The position numbers and the translations under genes are program-made. The notes below the pieces were generated by a model that was not told the DNA's origin, ran no database searches, and was given only the letters and a program-made list of their open reading frames with translations. Positions 50,063-59,058 of a stretch of 64,000 nucleotides of DNA are shown piece by piece (within the stretch, counting starts at the first letter, position 1; the number at the start of each line of letters is the position of its first letter). Origin of the DNA: JAVJRN01 sp047635055. GTDB lineage: Bacteria > Bacteroidota > Bacteroidia > Cytophagales > Cyclobacteriaceae. The stretch is from contig JBLIIJ010000008.1 in NCBI GenBank assembly GCA_047635055.1, positions 1-64,000 of the forward strand. Reading direction: 5' to 3'.

Positions 50063-51304
50063 ATGATTTCCGAACAATCCATTTACATAACCTTATTATT
50101 AATAATCAGTGCTGATTTTATTCTCGAAAGAGTATTGACTTTTCTAAATAACAAGAGTGCAAATTCAGCAATACCAAGTGAGCTTGAAGGTATTTACGAC
50201 GAAGAGAAATACGCTAAATCTCAAGAATACAATCAAGAGTCTGATCGTTTTGGACTGTGGAGCGCTTCTTTGAGCTTTTCGCTCACTTTTCTTGCGATAT
50301 ATTTTGGATGGTTCGGCGCTTTGGACGGGTGGTTAAGGAATTTCTCCCCATTTGAACCTGTGACCACCTTAATGTTTTTTGGTGTATTATTTGTTTTATC
50401 GGACTTAATAGGCATCCCTTTTTCTTTATACAAAACATTTGTAATTGAAGAAAAATATGGGTTCAACAAAATGACCGTAAAAACTTTTATAATAGATAAA
50501 ATAAAAGGCTATTTGCTCACTTTAATCATTGGAGGCGTATTACTATCTGTACTTATCTACTTGATAATGATATGGGGAAGTGGTTTTTGGGTTTATTTCT
50601 GGGTGGTGATTTCGGTATTCATGCTTTTCATGAATATGTTTTATGCCAGTGTACTTCTTCCTCTTTTTAATAAGTTAGTGCCCATGGAGTCTGGGGATTT
50701 GAAAAATGCGATCCAGAATTATTCTGAGAAGGTAAATTTCCCGCTAAAAAATATTTTTGTCATTGATGGCTCGAAAAGGTCGAGTAAAGGCAATGCCTTT
50801 TTTTCGGGATTGGGAAAGCAAAAGAAAGTAGTACTTTATGATACTTTGATTGAAAATCATACAGTCGAGGAATTGACCGCCATTTTTGCCCACGAGGTAG
50901 GGCACTACAAGAAAAAACATATTGTACAAGGAGTTGTGATAAGTGTTTTAAGTATTGGTTTTACGCTTTTTCTTTTATCTAAAATGATCCTTAATAGTGA
51001 AGTGAGTTGGGCAATGGGTGGAGAAATATCAGCCATACATTTAAACATGCTTGCATTTGGGGTTTTATATTCACCATTGAGTCATATTATTGGGTTGTTC
51101 TCGAATATTCTAAGTCGAAAGAATGAATATGAGGCTGATGCTTTTGCTGTGATAACTTTTGGCGGTCAGCCACTAATAGATGCATTAAAAAAATTGAGCA
51201 CAGATCATCTGTCAAATCTAACACCTCATCCAGCGTATGTTTTTTTCAACTACTCTCATCCGCCGCTTATTCAAAGGGTGAAGGCTATGAAAAGTCTGAT
51301 GTAG
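50063..51304 (+). CDS. M48 family metallopeptidase (Ste24/CAAX protease type)
   Basis: The protein has 413 residues and about seven membrane segments. The zinc motif HEVGH is at residues 277-281, with the third ligand Glu in KNEYEADAF, as in Ste24-type enzymes. The N-terminal membrane region contains SLYKTFVIEEKYGFNKMT, typical of the family. Bacterial members are inner-membrane proteases thought to act in protein quality control. It starts 34 bases after the porP/sprF homologue on the same strand and may be read through from it. Confidence 0.9.
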   Translation: MISEQSIYITLLLIISADFILERVLTFLNNKSANSAIPSELEGIYDEEKYAKSQEYNQESDRFGLWSASLSFSLTFLAIYFGWFGALDGWLRNFSPFEPVTTLMFFGVLFVLSDLIGIPFSLYKTFVIEEKYGFNKMTVKTFIIDKIKGYLLTLIIGGVLLSVLIYLIMIWGSGFWVYFWVVISVFMLFMNMFYASVLLPLFNKLVPMESGDLKNAIQNYSEKVNFPLKNIFVIDGSKRSSKGNAFFSGLGKQKKVVLYDTLIENHTVEELTAIFAHEVGHYKKKHIVQGVVISVLSIGFTLFLLSKMILNSEVSWAMGGEISAIHLNMLAFGVLYSPLSHIIGLFSNILSRKNEYEADAFAVITFGGQPLIDALKKLSTDHLSNLTPHPAYVFFNYSHPPLIQRVKAMKSLM

Positions 51305-51585
51305 ACAATCACTTTTGGAATATGCGTTGGTTCAAGATCACCAAATGTCACATTCCTAAGCGTAAGTTTTAGTCAATGTGTCAAGGAGTGAAGTTTGAAA
51401 ATGTCTTCTGCTGAAGAATTCAGGAAATGTCAGATCGATCATTCTTTTGATTTCAGATCTATTGCAGTTTCACGAGCTTTATGGTCGGACAGAGGATATT
51501 AAATTTCTGGGTTGTGTAGATTCCAAACGAGTTGTTGAACGAAAGAACCAAACTTTAACAAGATTGGAAATAGATAGAAAATCAA

Positions 51586-52650
51586 TTAGATGAAATCAAT
51601 TTCTGCTCTAAACGGAAATTTCATTAAATATTTGTGAGCATCGTTTACAGTCATTTCTTTATTGATAATTCTGTAAAGGGTCTCCGTAATAGGGCATCTC
51701 ACTTTATAAGTTTTAGAGAGTTTATTTATGATATTGATGGTCTTGACTCCCTCAGCGACTTCCTCCATAGAATCAATGATATCTGAAATAACTTCACCTT
51801 GAGCAAGACGAAACCCAACAGTATAATTTCTGCTTAAGCTACTCGCACTAGTGGCTATAAGGTCACCCACTCCTGCAAGCCCTAAGAATGCTTGTGCATT
51901 TCCTCCGAGCGCTTTGCCAATGTGCACCATTTCTACCAGCCCACGGCTAATAAACAAAGCTCTTGCATTATCCCCTAATTTGAGCCCAGCTATCGTTCCT
52001 GCGCCTACAGCAATGATGTTTTTGAGTATTCCGCACAGTTCTATACCTATAAGATCATTACTTCCATAAATCAGAAAACGGTCACTTCTTAGCAAGCTTT
52101 GGCCTACTCTGATTACTTCATCGAAATGACTTGCCACGACTGTGGCAGCAGGTTTTCGTTCACTTATTTCGGTTGCAAGGTTCGGTCCCGCTAAGCAACC
52201 TACTCTTACCACTGAGCTCTCTTCCAAAATCACTTCACTCATCGTGCGAACATGGTCTCTGGAAAGTGGATTCTGAGCATCAATCTTTGATGGATCAGTG
52301 ACATTAAGGTCAAAGCCTTTTGTACCGTGAATTAAAATGTGATAAGGTTTTAGAAAAGGACTTAGCCCTTTAATCATTGTCCTAAAATTAGCGGAAGGTA
52401 CGATAGGGAATATTACTTCACAGTTGTTTCCTATTTCTTCAAAACTATTCGTGAGGAGGATGTTGTCTTGTAGTTTTTGTCCGCCACTACTGCGTGTTTC
52501 TCCCATCGCTTTGACACGTTCTGGTCTATGAGAATACAAAATAACAGACTGGTTATTTTCTGCAAGAATATTAGCCATGGCTGTACCGAAGCTCCCAGCT
52601 CCAATAACTCCAATTGGTTTTTTAGAGGTGTTTTTCGAGCTCATAACCAT
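51586..52650 (-). CDS. gpsA: Glycerol-3-phosphate dehydrogenase [NAD(P)+]
   Basis: The protein has 354 residues from the ATG at 52650; the ATG at 52644 is equally possible. The Rossmann motif GVIGAGSFGTAMA is followed by the family's substrate and catalytic signatures HGTKGFD, AGPNLATEI, LCGILKNIIAVGAGTIAGLKLGDNARA and GVGDLIATSASSLSRNY. It reduces dihydroxyacetone phosphate to sn-glycerol 3-phosphate for membrane lipid synthesis. It is cytoplasmic. The start overlaps the 3' end of the acyltransferase gene by up to 29 bases, which links production and use of glycerol 3-phosphate. Confidence 0.94.
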   Translation of the reverse strand: MVMSSKNTSKKPIGVIGAGSFGTAMANILAENNQSVILYSHRPERVKAMGETRSSGGQKLQDNILLTNSFEEIGNNCEVIFPIVPSANFRTMIKGLSPFLKPYHILIHGTKGFDLNVTDPSKIDAQNPLSRDHVRTMSEVILEESSVVRVGCLAGPNLATEISERKPAATVVASHFDEVIRVGQSLLRSDRFLIYGSNDLIGIELCGILKNIIAVGAGTIAGLKLGDNARALFISRGLVEMVHIGKALGGNAQAFLGLAGVGDLIATSASSLSRNYTVGFRLAQGEVISDIIDSMEEVAEGVKTINIINKLSKTYKVRCPITETLYRIINKEMTVNDAHKYLMKFPFRAEIDFI

Positions 52651-54304
52651 CCATTCTGTTGTGGTAATAGTACAATGTGTTCATGTCCTGAACAATGATT
52701 TTATTTCCGTCCTTACTTTTGATCAATGGACGTTGTGCATGGTACATGCCGACGTTTTTAACGCCAAGTTCAATACTTTCGTCAGCCTTATATTTCATAT
52801 GGCCAGCGACATCTACTTTCTGTTTTCTATAAAGCTTCATAAGCCGTTTTCGTAGCTTTTTATAGTCTTTTTTAAACTCTAGGTAATCTATTTCTAAATC
52901 TTCATCGTGGAGCCTGAGTAGACTATACAGATCGAGTTTCGGATTCTTTCTTTGAAGAATTTTGAATGCTACGAATGCTACCAAATGACTGGCGAAGACC
53001 CTGTTGTGTTTATGAAACTCTTCAACAATTCGCTTGGCAAGAATTCTAACGTATTCTTGCTCTCGTTGCTTGTCAAAAGTAATTTTCCCTGCGCTTACGA
53101 AATAGTCTCTGGAATCTATCGCATTGCCATTGGCATCTAGACTGACTCCTTCATCAGTGACATAATTACCAAGAATATCCATTCCTTTACCAATAGTCAC
53201 AGATATGTCAGATCCCTTGGTGAAAAATTTAAAAAGAAATGTCGCGATGCGATAAGAAGTGGTGAACTCGTCATTCTCTTTATAATACCTTTCTTGGCCT
53301 GTTGCTTTTAAGTGATCATTGATTAGTGAAGGAGCTTCGAGCGTGAAGTGGTAATTCAAAACGACAGGAACTACAAATATTTTCCGTGCAGGCTTGTCGC
53401 TAGATTCTTCCTGAAAAGCTATTCTTTGTGCTTCGACTGTTGTTCCTAGTAGGCCGAGTTTTAGAGATTTTTCAATATGCCCGGACCTGGATCTTGTACC
53501 TCCTGGAAAAAAAAGACTATGACAACCTTTTCTTAATGCGAGGCTTGAGTAAGTCTTTAATGCTTCTAAGTAAACTGGATTTTTCTTTCTTCTGTCGACT
53601 TTGTAAGCTCCCAGGCTGTTCATGAAATAAGCGAACACTTTTAAATTGAACAGGTTTAGTCCCGCGCCATAAAGGAAAGCAGGTAGCCCAAGAAATTGAA
53701 TAACCCATCCAATGAGGATGGAGTCCAGATTGCTGAAATGCGTAGGAACCATTACGACAGTTCCTATTTTGGCCAATTTCCTTATATGCTCAGGCTGGCC
53801 TTGGATATGAATTTTATCATCAAGATCTAATTGTCGACTAAATAAAGAAGTAAAGCCTTTGACTCTGGCGGCATTTAGGAGCCTGGCAAAGCCAAAAGTG
53901 ATAAATTTCTTTGCAAAACGGTACGAATTCCGCCTGAAGCTACCAGCTATTTCATCGGTATATCGATAAATAATTTCTTTGAGAATTTTTTCTTCAACCT
54001 CCTTTGATTCCTCTTTCGGAAGCTGATGACTATCTAGTAATCTCTTTTGGATATTTAACCAGAACGGCTTATCATCTTTTGGGTCAACTCGCCAAGGGTT
54101 GGATTTAACCCTCAACTTTTCCCTATAGACGGTCATTTCGAGTTCCTCTCGAAGGGACCTTCCTCTCGTTATTTTTTGGAGATTATTGAACGTTTCTGCT
54201 GAAGCCTCTTCAATAAACTCTTTTCTATGTTTCGCGAGTTGAACAATTGGCCATTGCTGTGTTCTAGGAATAATCTCCGGATATTTGACCTTTTTTCTGC
54301 TCAT
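52622..54304 (-). CDS. Glycerolipid acyltransferase (PlsB/PlsC-like)
   Basis: The protein has 560 residues. The acyltransferase core at about 180-330 carries THFSNLDSI (the H-x4-D motif) and FFPGGTRSRSGH (the glycerol-phosphate-binding motif), then VVPVVLNYHFTLEAP. This is much longer than a plain PlsC and resembles PlsB-type glycerol-3-phosphate acyltransferases in layout, with N- and C-terminal helical extensions. Membrane association is likely peripheral. Its 3' end overlaps gpsA, whose product supplies glycerol 3-phosphate. The function as first or second acyltransferase is inferred from this neighbour and the length. Confidence 0.85.
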   Translation of the reverse strand: MSRKKVKYPEIIPRTQQWPIVQLAKHRKEFIEEASAETFNNLQKITRGRSLREELEMTVYREKLRVKSNPWRVDPKDDKPFWLNIQKRLLDSHQLPKEESKEVEEKILKEIIYRYTDEIAGSFRRNSYRFAKKFITFGFARLLNAARVKGFTSLFSRQLDLDDKIHIQGQPEHIRKLAKIGTVVMVPTHFSNLDSILIGWVIQFLGLPAFLYGAGLNLFNLKVFAYFMNSLGAYKVDRRKKNPVYLEALKTYSSLALRKGCHSLFFPGGTRSRSGHIEKSLKLGLLGTTVEAQRIAFQEESSDKPARKIFVVPVVLNYHFTLEAPSLINDHLKATGQERYYKENDEFTTSYRIATFLFKFFTKGSDISVTIGKGMDILGNYVTDEGVSLDANGNAIDSRDYFVSAGKITFDKQREQEYVRILAKRIVEEFHKHNRVFASHLVAFVAFKILQRKNPKLDLYSLLRLHDEDLEIDYLEFKKDYKKLRKRLMKLYRKQKVDVAGHMKYKADESIELGVKNVGMYHAQRPLIKSKDGNKIIVQDMNTLYYYHNRMDGYELEKHL

Positions 54305-54611
54305 TCAACCAGTTATTGGATTGCAAAGTAGCAGATATTTTCATTCAAAATCTAAATAAATCAATCGTTTACAAGTATCCGTCAAATTACCGTTAAGCCT
54401 CACATCCTTCTCGCTCAACTTATCTGCCTGTTAAATACAACTAAAAGCGCGGCAAAGTCATCTTCTTAAGTATTTGATGGTTGCTCTAGCCGCAGATTTT
54501 GGTGATTTGAGAGTAACAGTCATGACATTCATAGTGAACAAATACGATCCACGGAGGGTATTGATGTTTGTTATGATGATTCTTCGGACTAATATTGTGT
54601 ACTGAAAATTA
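54305..54611. other. Divergent intergenic region, about 300 bases
   Basis: It lies between the acyltransferase gene (minus) and the polyprenyl synthase gene (plus) and must contain both promoters. An 88-codon minus-strand frame at 54458-54724 overlaps the start of the polyprenyl synthase gene and is judged a shadow. No hairpin or repeat was noted. Confidence 0.5.
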
Positions 54612-55586
54612 ATGAGCCTGAATCTTAACGATATACAAGAACCTGTCGCAACTGAAATGCGAAATTTTGAAAAGAAATTTCGTGGATCAATGAAAAGTAA
54701 TGTGATGCTCCTCGATAAGATCACGAACTATATCGTGCGTCGGAAAGGGAAGCAGATGCGACCTTTATTCGTTTTTCTCAGTGCGGGTGCTACAAATGGC
54801 ATACAAGAATCTACTTTTCGTGGAGCAGCGCTTATTGAATTATTACATACTGCAACATTGGTTCACGATGATGTCGTTGATGATTCTCATTATAGACGAG
54901 GTTTTTTTTCGATAAACGCGCTTTGGAAAAACAAGATAGCGGTACTTGTTGGTGATTTTCTATTATCTAGAGGGCTGTTACTCTCTTTAGAAAATAATGA
55001 TTATGATTTATTGAAAATCGTTTCACTTGCCGTAAAAGAAATGAGTGAAGGTGAACTTCTTCAGATGGAGAAAGCACGAAAGCTTGATATCACCGAATCA
55101 ATTTATTACGAAATCATCCAACAGAAAACGGCAAGCCTGATAACCTCATGCTGTAGAGTAGGTGCAACCTCGGCAGGAGCTAGTGAAGATGTTATTGATA
55201 AAATGACAGAGTTCGGTAGAAACGTTGGGATGGCTTTTCAGATAAAAGATGACCTTTTCGACTATGGAACTTACGCTATAGGTAAGCCTACCGGTATTGA
55301 TATCAAAGAAAAGAAAATGACGCTTCCTTTAATCTACGCATTGAATCATAGTGATCGATCAGAAAAGAAGCGTATTATGAAACTTATCAAACGTGGTGAA
55401 AACGATGATAAGGCAGTTTCTGAAGTAATTAGTTACGTAAAGGCTTCTGGTGGAATTACTTATGCGATAGAAGTGATGAACGAATATCACAACAAAGCCA
55501 AAGAGGCCTTGGAAGGGCTTCCAGAGTCTGCTTATAAAACCTCACTCAATCAATTGGTACAATTCACCATTGATAGATCGAAATAA
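54612..55586 (+). CDS. Polyprenyl diphosphate synthase
   Basis: The protein has 324 residues. The first Asp-rich motif DDVVDD is at 86-91 in LVHDDVVDDSHYRRG and the second, DDLFD, at 213-217. Other prenyltransferase motifs are present: GKQMRPLFVFLSAG and GDFLLSRG. This is a medium/long-chain trans-prenyl diphosphate synthase (octaprenyl-type) that lengthens farnesyl diphosphate for the side chain of menaquinone or ubiquinone. In Bacteroidota the quinone is usually menaquinone. The exact chain length cannot be read from sequence. It is cytoplasmic. Confidence 0.9.
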   Translation: MSLNLNDIQEPVATEMRNFEKKFRGSMKSNVMLLDKITNYIVRRKGKQMRPLFVFLSAGATNGIQESTFRGAALIELLHTATLVHDDVVDDSHYRRGFFSINALWKNKIAVLVGDFLLSRGLLLSLENNDYDLLKIVSLAVKEMSEGELLQMEKARKLDITESIYYEIIQQKTASLITSCCRVGATSAGASEDVIDKMTEFGRNVGMAFQIKDDLFDYGTYAIGKPTGIDIKEKKMTLPLIYALNHSDRSEKKRIMKLIKRGENDDKAVSEVISYVKASGGITYAIEVMNEYHNKAKEALEGLPESAYKTSLNQLVQFTIDRSK

Positions 55587-56768
55587 TCAATTCAGCTCCT
55601 GAATTGTTTTCTGAAAGGCTATTTTAAAATCCTCAAAGTAATGTCCAGTTCCAGGACCTGTAAAACCTGTATGTATTCTTTTGATGTCGTGTGTCTTGTC
55701 TAAAAAAATCAATGTTGGGAAAGAAATAACGGCGTTAAGCATCGGTAAAGTCTTAGCAGCTTCAAGTTTATCATAGGCGCCAGCATACACGATTGGATAA
55801 GGGACCTGAAGTTTCGATTTTAACTTGTTGATCCTTTTATAAGCATATGAAGGACTGTCACCATATTCATAAGCCAAACCAATGACATTGATATTCTTAT
55901 CTGGGTTTTCGGCTAACCACTCAACTAAAAACTTCGTCTCATCCATACAGTTGGGACACCAGGTGCCAAGAAGCTGTATTATGGTAGGTCGACCGATGAG
56001 GTCAGCTAGTTTCATTGAATCACCCTCCTCGTTGAGAAAGGTAAAGTCTACTTTTTTGAAACCATCTTTTAGAAATGTGAGTGAATCTGCCGAGCGCAAA
56101 CTGTAATAATCATCTCTGACCCCCGACCAACTGGCATAGTAATGGTTCCCCGACCAAAATCCACCGCTTAAAGTGTCATTCACAAGTTCGGCTTCAAATA
56201 GGAATGCGTGACTTCCGTCAAAAGTAGAGAGCTGTAGGAATTTCTCGTTTGCGACTCCTTCCAAATATCGGTAATCTCCAGTTTCAGTGATAAAAGTTCC
56301 GGTGATTGTAGTGTCATTAGATTTAAAAATACCGATGGCCGGAAATGAACCATCCTCATCGGTAAAAGTTACTTTCCACCGACCAGTGAATTCACCATTA
56401 GAAGTGTTGGCGTTTTCAAATCGCTTTGTTGATTTTATGGCTTTAAAAGGGATTTGATAATTTGATTCATAATTCCTTAGGTAGGTTCCTGACAATATGC
56501 CATTTAGTTTCCTGAGGCGAAATTGGGTGTCGAATATTTCCATATTAATGAACAGCGAATCTTCAGTTTCATTAATGTCTGTAATATGAATTACTTCCTT
56601 TGAATTGATAAATGAGGCGTCCCATTTTCCGTCTCTTTTGTCTAAGTGAAAAGTGAAGGGGATGTTATTTTTTTCTAACTGAAGTAAACCTTGCCAAGCC
56701 CCAGAGTAATCAATATTGGTTCCACATCCGAAGAGAATGGTAAAAGCTAGCATACAATGAATTTTCAA
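55587..56768 (-). CDS. TlpA-like thioredoxin-fold lipoprotein
   Basis: The protein has 393 residues. A lipoprotein signal with lipobox LFGC (Cys15) leads to two repeated beta modules of about 100 residues. The first starts YSGAWQGLLQL, the second FTGRWKVTFTDEDGS. Residues about 245-393 form a TlpA/AhpC-TSA-like domain with active site WCPNC at 270-274. It is predicted to be a periplasmic membrane-anchored disulfide reductase. The WCPNC active site and double front domain are typical of Bacteroidota TlpA-like proteins. It abuts the polyprenyl synthase gene end-to-end with no gap. Confidence 0.87.
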   Translation of the reverse strand: MKIHCMLAFTILFGCGTNIDYSGAWQGLLQLEKNNIPFTFHLDKRDGKWDASFINSKEVIHITDINETEDSLFINMEIFDTQFRLRKLNGILSGTYLRNYESNYQIPFKAIKSTKRFENANTSNGEFTGRWKVTFTDEDGSFPAIGIFKSNDTTITGTFITETGDYRYLEGVANEKFLQLSTFDGSHAFLFEAELVNDTLSGGFWSGNHYYASWSGVRDDYYSLRSADSLTFLKDGFKKVDFTFLNEEGDSMKLADLIGRPTIIQLLGTWCPNCMDETKFLVEWLAENPDKNINVIGLAYEYGDSPSYAYKRINKLKSKLQVPYPIVYAGAYDKLEAAKTLPMLNAVISFPTLIFLDKTHDIKRIHTGFTGPGTGHYFEDFKIAFQKTIQELN

Positions 56769-56922
56769 GAGACTTTATTTTAATAGTACTAATTATTTTG
56801 TTTTTTCGGTTAACGAGCAATATAGCCTCTTTAACGAGCTTAAATGCTTACCATCAGGATCATACTGTATCGGAGAATAAAAAAGAACGATATTTCTTAT
56901 ATACGGCATTAAATTCAGTCTT

Positions 56923-58188
56923 ATGTACAAGTTCTTCTTAGTTCTTTTATTATTTGGGTTTCTATGTAATAGTTCGGTGCTTGGCCAATGTCCGCCTTCT
57001 GGAGGAGGCACTTGGGGAGGAGGGACCATCACAACTTATTGTACAGTGACTGGAGATTTACATATTAATGGAGGATCAATAACTATAGCATCAGGTGGTA
57101 GTCTTACAATCAATGGTAGTTTTTTTAACATCGGTAATGGTGCTTTTACGGTGACTGGCGGTGGGGAGTTAGAAGTTACCGGATCATTCACGAATGGAAA
57201 AAACGGAGATGTGCAGTTTCTCGATGGGACTATTTCAATTGGTGGGGATTTTGTGAATAGCGGACAAGGTACCATTGCATCAGCAGGCGTTGTAAATATA
57301 GCAGGGGATTTTACGAGTACAAGTAATCAATCTATTACAGTTTCAGGTGGACTAGCTATTGGAGGCACGGCAGATGTACAAGGAAACACTACGATAGAAA
57401 TACTATCAGGAGGTGTGGTTAAAGCGGACTCATTCAGCGGAACAGCTCCAGTTACAATAGCCAATGGAGGTACTATATATGTGGTAAATGGGATTCCTGA
57501 TGGTACAGTAACCACCAATGATAATGCAATGGCTGATACCGACTGTTCTAATAATTGCTGTGGAGCGCAGTGTACCCCAGTGGTTGGTGGTTCTGGCGGA
57601 GATGCATTAAATGAAACAGGCAATGAGGCTTTACCCGTTGAGCTTCTCGCGTTTAATGTTGTCTTGTTAGATAATGAAATTGAAATCAGCTGGACTTCTG
57701 CATCAGAATTGAATAACGATTTTTATGAGATAGAAAGAGCGCTAACTGCTTCAAGTTTTGAGACTATCGCCAAGATAGACGGTGCTGGGACAAGTGACGA
57801 GCTGTTGAAGTATACTTATAGAGATTATATGAGGTGGGATGGGATCGTCTATTACAGATTGAAACAAACCGATTGTGATGGTAAGTTTGAATATTTTAAG
57901 ATAAAATCAATTGATGCTTCAAGCCTTGCTCAGCAACGCATTAAAGTTTTTCCTAATAAGGCAAAGTCAGGAACTAACATCATTGTAATGGGTTTGCCGG
58001 TTTCTGAGGATAAGGTTGGACTGATGTTTAATGACATGTCTGGTAAGTCCTCCATTTACATTGAATTGGAAAGTACATGTGGCGTAAGGGCTTTCATCTT
58101 ACCGAACATTCCTGATGGTATTTATTTGTTGGTTGGGGAACTTCACGGAACGATAATACGTGAACTACTAATTGTTTCGAACAAGTAA
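56923..58188 (+). CDS. Exported beta-helix protein with T9SS-type C-terminus
   Basis: The protein has 421 residues. The signal peptide ends SVLGQ. A Gly/Thr/Ser-rich stretch at about 25-195 repeats short strands such as GDLHINGGSITIASGGSLTI and GGDFVNSGQGTIAS, suggesting a right-handed parallel beta-helix. A Cys cluster (DCSNNCCGAQC) follows, then an Ig-like module (LPVELLAFNVVLLDNEIEIS) common before T9SS signals. The last 80 residues (IKVFPNKAKSGTNIIV to GIYLLVGEL) are a divergent type A sorting domain. The predicted product is secreted and surface-bound. Its ligand is unknown. Confidence 0.78.
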   Translation: MYKFFLVLLLFGFLCNSSVLGQCPPSGGGTWGGGTITTYCTVTGDLHINGGSITIASGGSLTINGSFFNIGNGAFTVTGGGELEVTGSFTNGKNGDVQFLDGTISIGGDFVNSGQGTIASAGVVNIAGDFTSTSNQSITVSGGLAIGGTADVQGNTTIEILSGGVVKADSFSGTAPVTIANGGTIYVVNGIPDGTVTTNDNAMADTDCSNNCCGAQCTPVVGGSGGDALNETGNEALPVELLAFNVVLLDNEIEISWTSASELNNDFYEIERALTASSFETIAKIDGAGTSDELLKYTYRDYMRWDGIVYYRLKQTDCDGKFEYFKIKSIDASSLAQQRIKVFPNKAKSGTNIIVMGLPVSEDKVGLMFNDMSGKSSIYIELESTCGVRAFILPNIPDGIYLLVGELHGTIIRELLIVSNK

Positions 58189-58285
58189 GCGTGGGTTTTC
58201 CGTCTTTATACGATGAAAACTGTACTATATTCTTTTAAAGAGGTTTTTTCGGATGAATCAGTTTTCTTCTGAGAAATGTTGTTCT

Positions 58286-58372
58286 TTAAAAAAAGAACAA
58301 CGTAAAAAGGAAGACAGCCAATACTGCTACATCTAAGATTCGGGCTATATTTTTTCTTCTTTGGTCTGACAT
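58286..58372 (-). CDS. Possible 28-residue membrane peptide
   Basis: ATG to TAA frame encoding a basic N-terminus (MSDQRRKNIARI) followed by a single hydrophobic helix (DVAVLAVFLFTLFFF). The charge and hydrophobic pattern fits a small membrane protein, and the stop lies inside a perfect hairpin. No homologue is recognised and a chance frame is possible. Confidence 0.3.
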   Translation of the reverse strand: MSDQRRKNIARILDVAVLAVFLFTLFFF

Positions 58373-58539
58373 TTTAATTATCGAGGCGATATTTTTTAAT
58401 ATTATTTTAACTGTATTAAATTATACTATTCAAAGTTAATAAACTTATTTCGGTACGATAATGTTTTTTGATTAAACCAGCTTTTTTATAGACGGATTTC
58501 AATTAAGGCTTGTTTAAAGTGATTTTGAAAAAATTGATT

Positions 58540-58547
58540 TAAATTTG
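58540..58547 (+). promoter_or_regulatory. -7 box of a Bacteroidota-type promoter before the FKBP gene
   Basis: TAAATTTG matches the TAnnTTTG -7 consensus and lies 32 bases before the ATG. Candidate TTG -33 elements upstream are at non-ideal spacing (12 or 27 bases), so this is only a partial match. Confidence 0.4.
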
Positions 58548-58579
58548 TAGCTTTAGTTGAATAGGAATAAAAAGTAAGC

Positions 58580-59008
58580 ATGAGCATAGCAAAGTCAAAA
58601 GATACCGTAAAAGTACATTACACAGGCAAGTTAGAAGGTGGTCAGATTTTCGACTCATCTGTTGAAAGAGATCCATTGCAATTTGTGATCGATGAAGGAC
58701 AGATGATCAAAGGATTCAATGATGCAGTAATAGGAATGTCCATAGAAGAGGAGAAATCAGTGACTATACCCAAGGCTGAGGCTTATGGGGAATACAATGA
58801 GCAACTTATCCAAGACGTTAGTCGTGGTGAGTTACCTGAAGATATGCAACCAGAAGTGGGGCAAACATTGGTAGCTTCTAGTTCCGAAGGACAGCAGCAG
58901 CATGTTGTTATTAAAGAAGTAACTGCTGAGTCGATTAAGATTGATGCAAATCACCCTTTAGCAGGGAAAGATTTGATTTTCGATATCCAATTGCTGGAAA
59001 TCGTTTAG
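58580..59008 (+). CDS. FKBP-type (SlyD-like) peptidyl-prolyl isomerase
   Basis: The protein has 142 residues. The FKBP core begins TVKVHYTGKLEGGQIFDSSV, with FVIDEGQMIKGFNDAVIGM and SVTIPKAEAYGEYNE. A SlyD-type insert-in-flap domain follows (about 70-120), and the fold closes with NHPLAGKDLIFDIQLLEI. There is no signal peptide, so it is cytoplasmic. The metal-binding His/Cys tail of E. coli SlyD is missing. It assists protein folding by proline isomerisation. It is a single-gene unit with a -7 box upstream and a strong terminator downstream. Confidence 0.93.
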   Translation: MSIAKSKDTVKVHYTGKLEGGQIFDSSVERDPLQFVIDEGQMIKGFNDAVIGMSIEEEKSVTIPKAEAYGEYNEQLIQDVSRGELPEDMQPEVGQTLVASSSEGQQQHVVIKEVTAESIKIDANHPLAGKDLIFDIQLLEIV

Positions 59009-59029
59009 TAAAAACAAAATAAGATCATA

Positions 59030-59058
59030 AAAAGGCTGAATTATTCAGCCTTTTTTAT
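59030..59058. terminator. Bidirectional intrinsic terminator
   Basis: AAAGGCTGAA/TTCAGCCTTT stem with a TTA loop, flanked by A-rich and T-rich sequence. It serves the FKBP gene and the convergent histidine kinase gene, whose stop codon lies in its right flank. Confidence 0.88.

Larger units (their letters stand above)
58189..58579. other. Intergenic region with a small ORF, hairpin and promoter motif
   Basis: About 390 bases. A perfect 10-bp hairpin GTTGTTCTTT-AAAA-AAAGAACAAC at 58278-58301 has no T run. A possible 28-codon minus-strand frame ends within it. The right end holds the -7 box of the FKBP gene. Nothing else was seen. Confidence 0.5.

Noticed and set aside
54458..54724. 88-codon minus-strand frame
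   Set aside because: It overlaps the conserved start of the polyprenyl synthase gene on the other strand and resembles no protein.
57036..57623. Two minus-strand frames (79 and 98 codons) in the beta-helix gene
   Set aside because: Pro/Ser/Val-rich shadows produced by the Gly/Thr repeats of the plus-strand gene.
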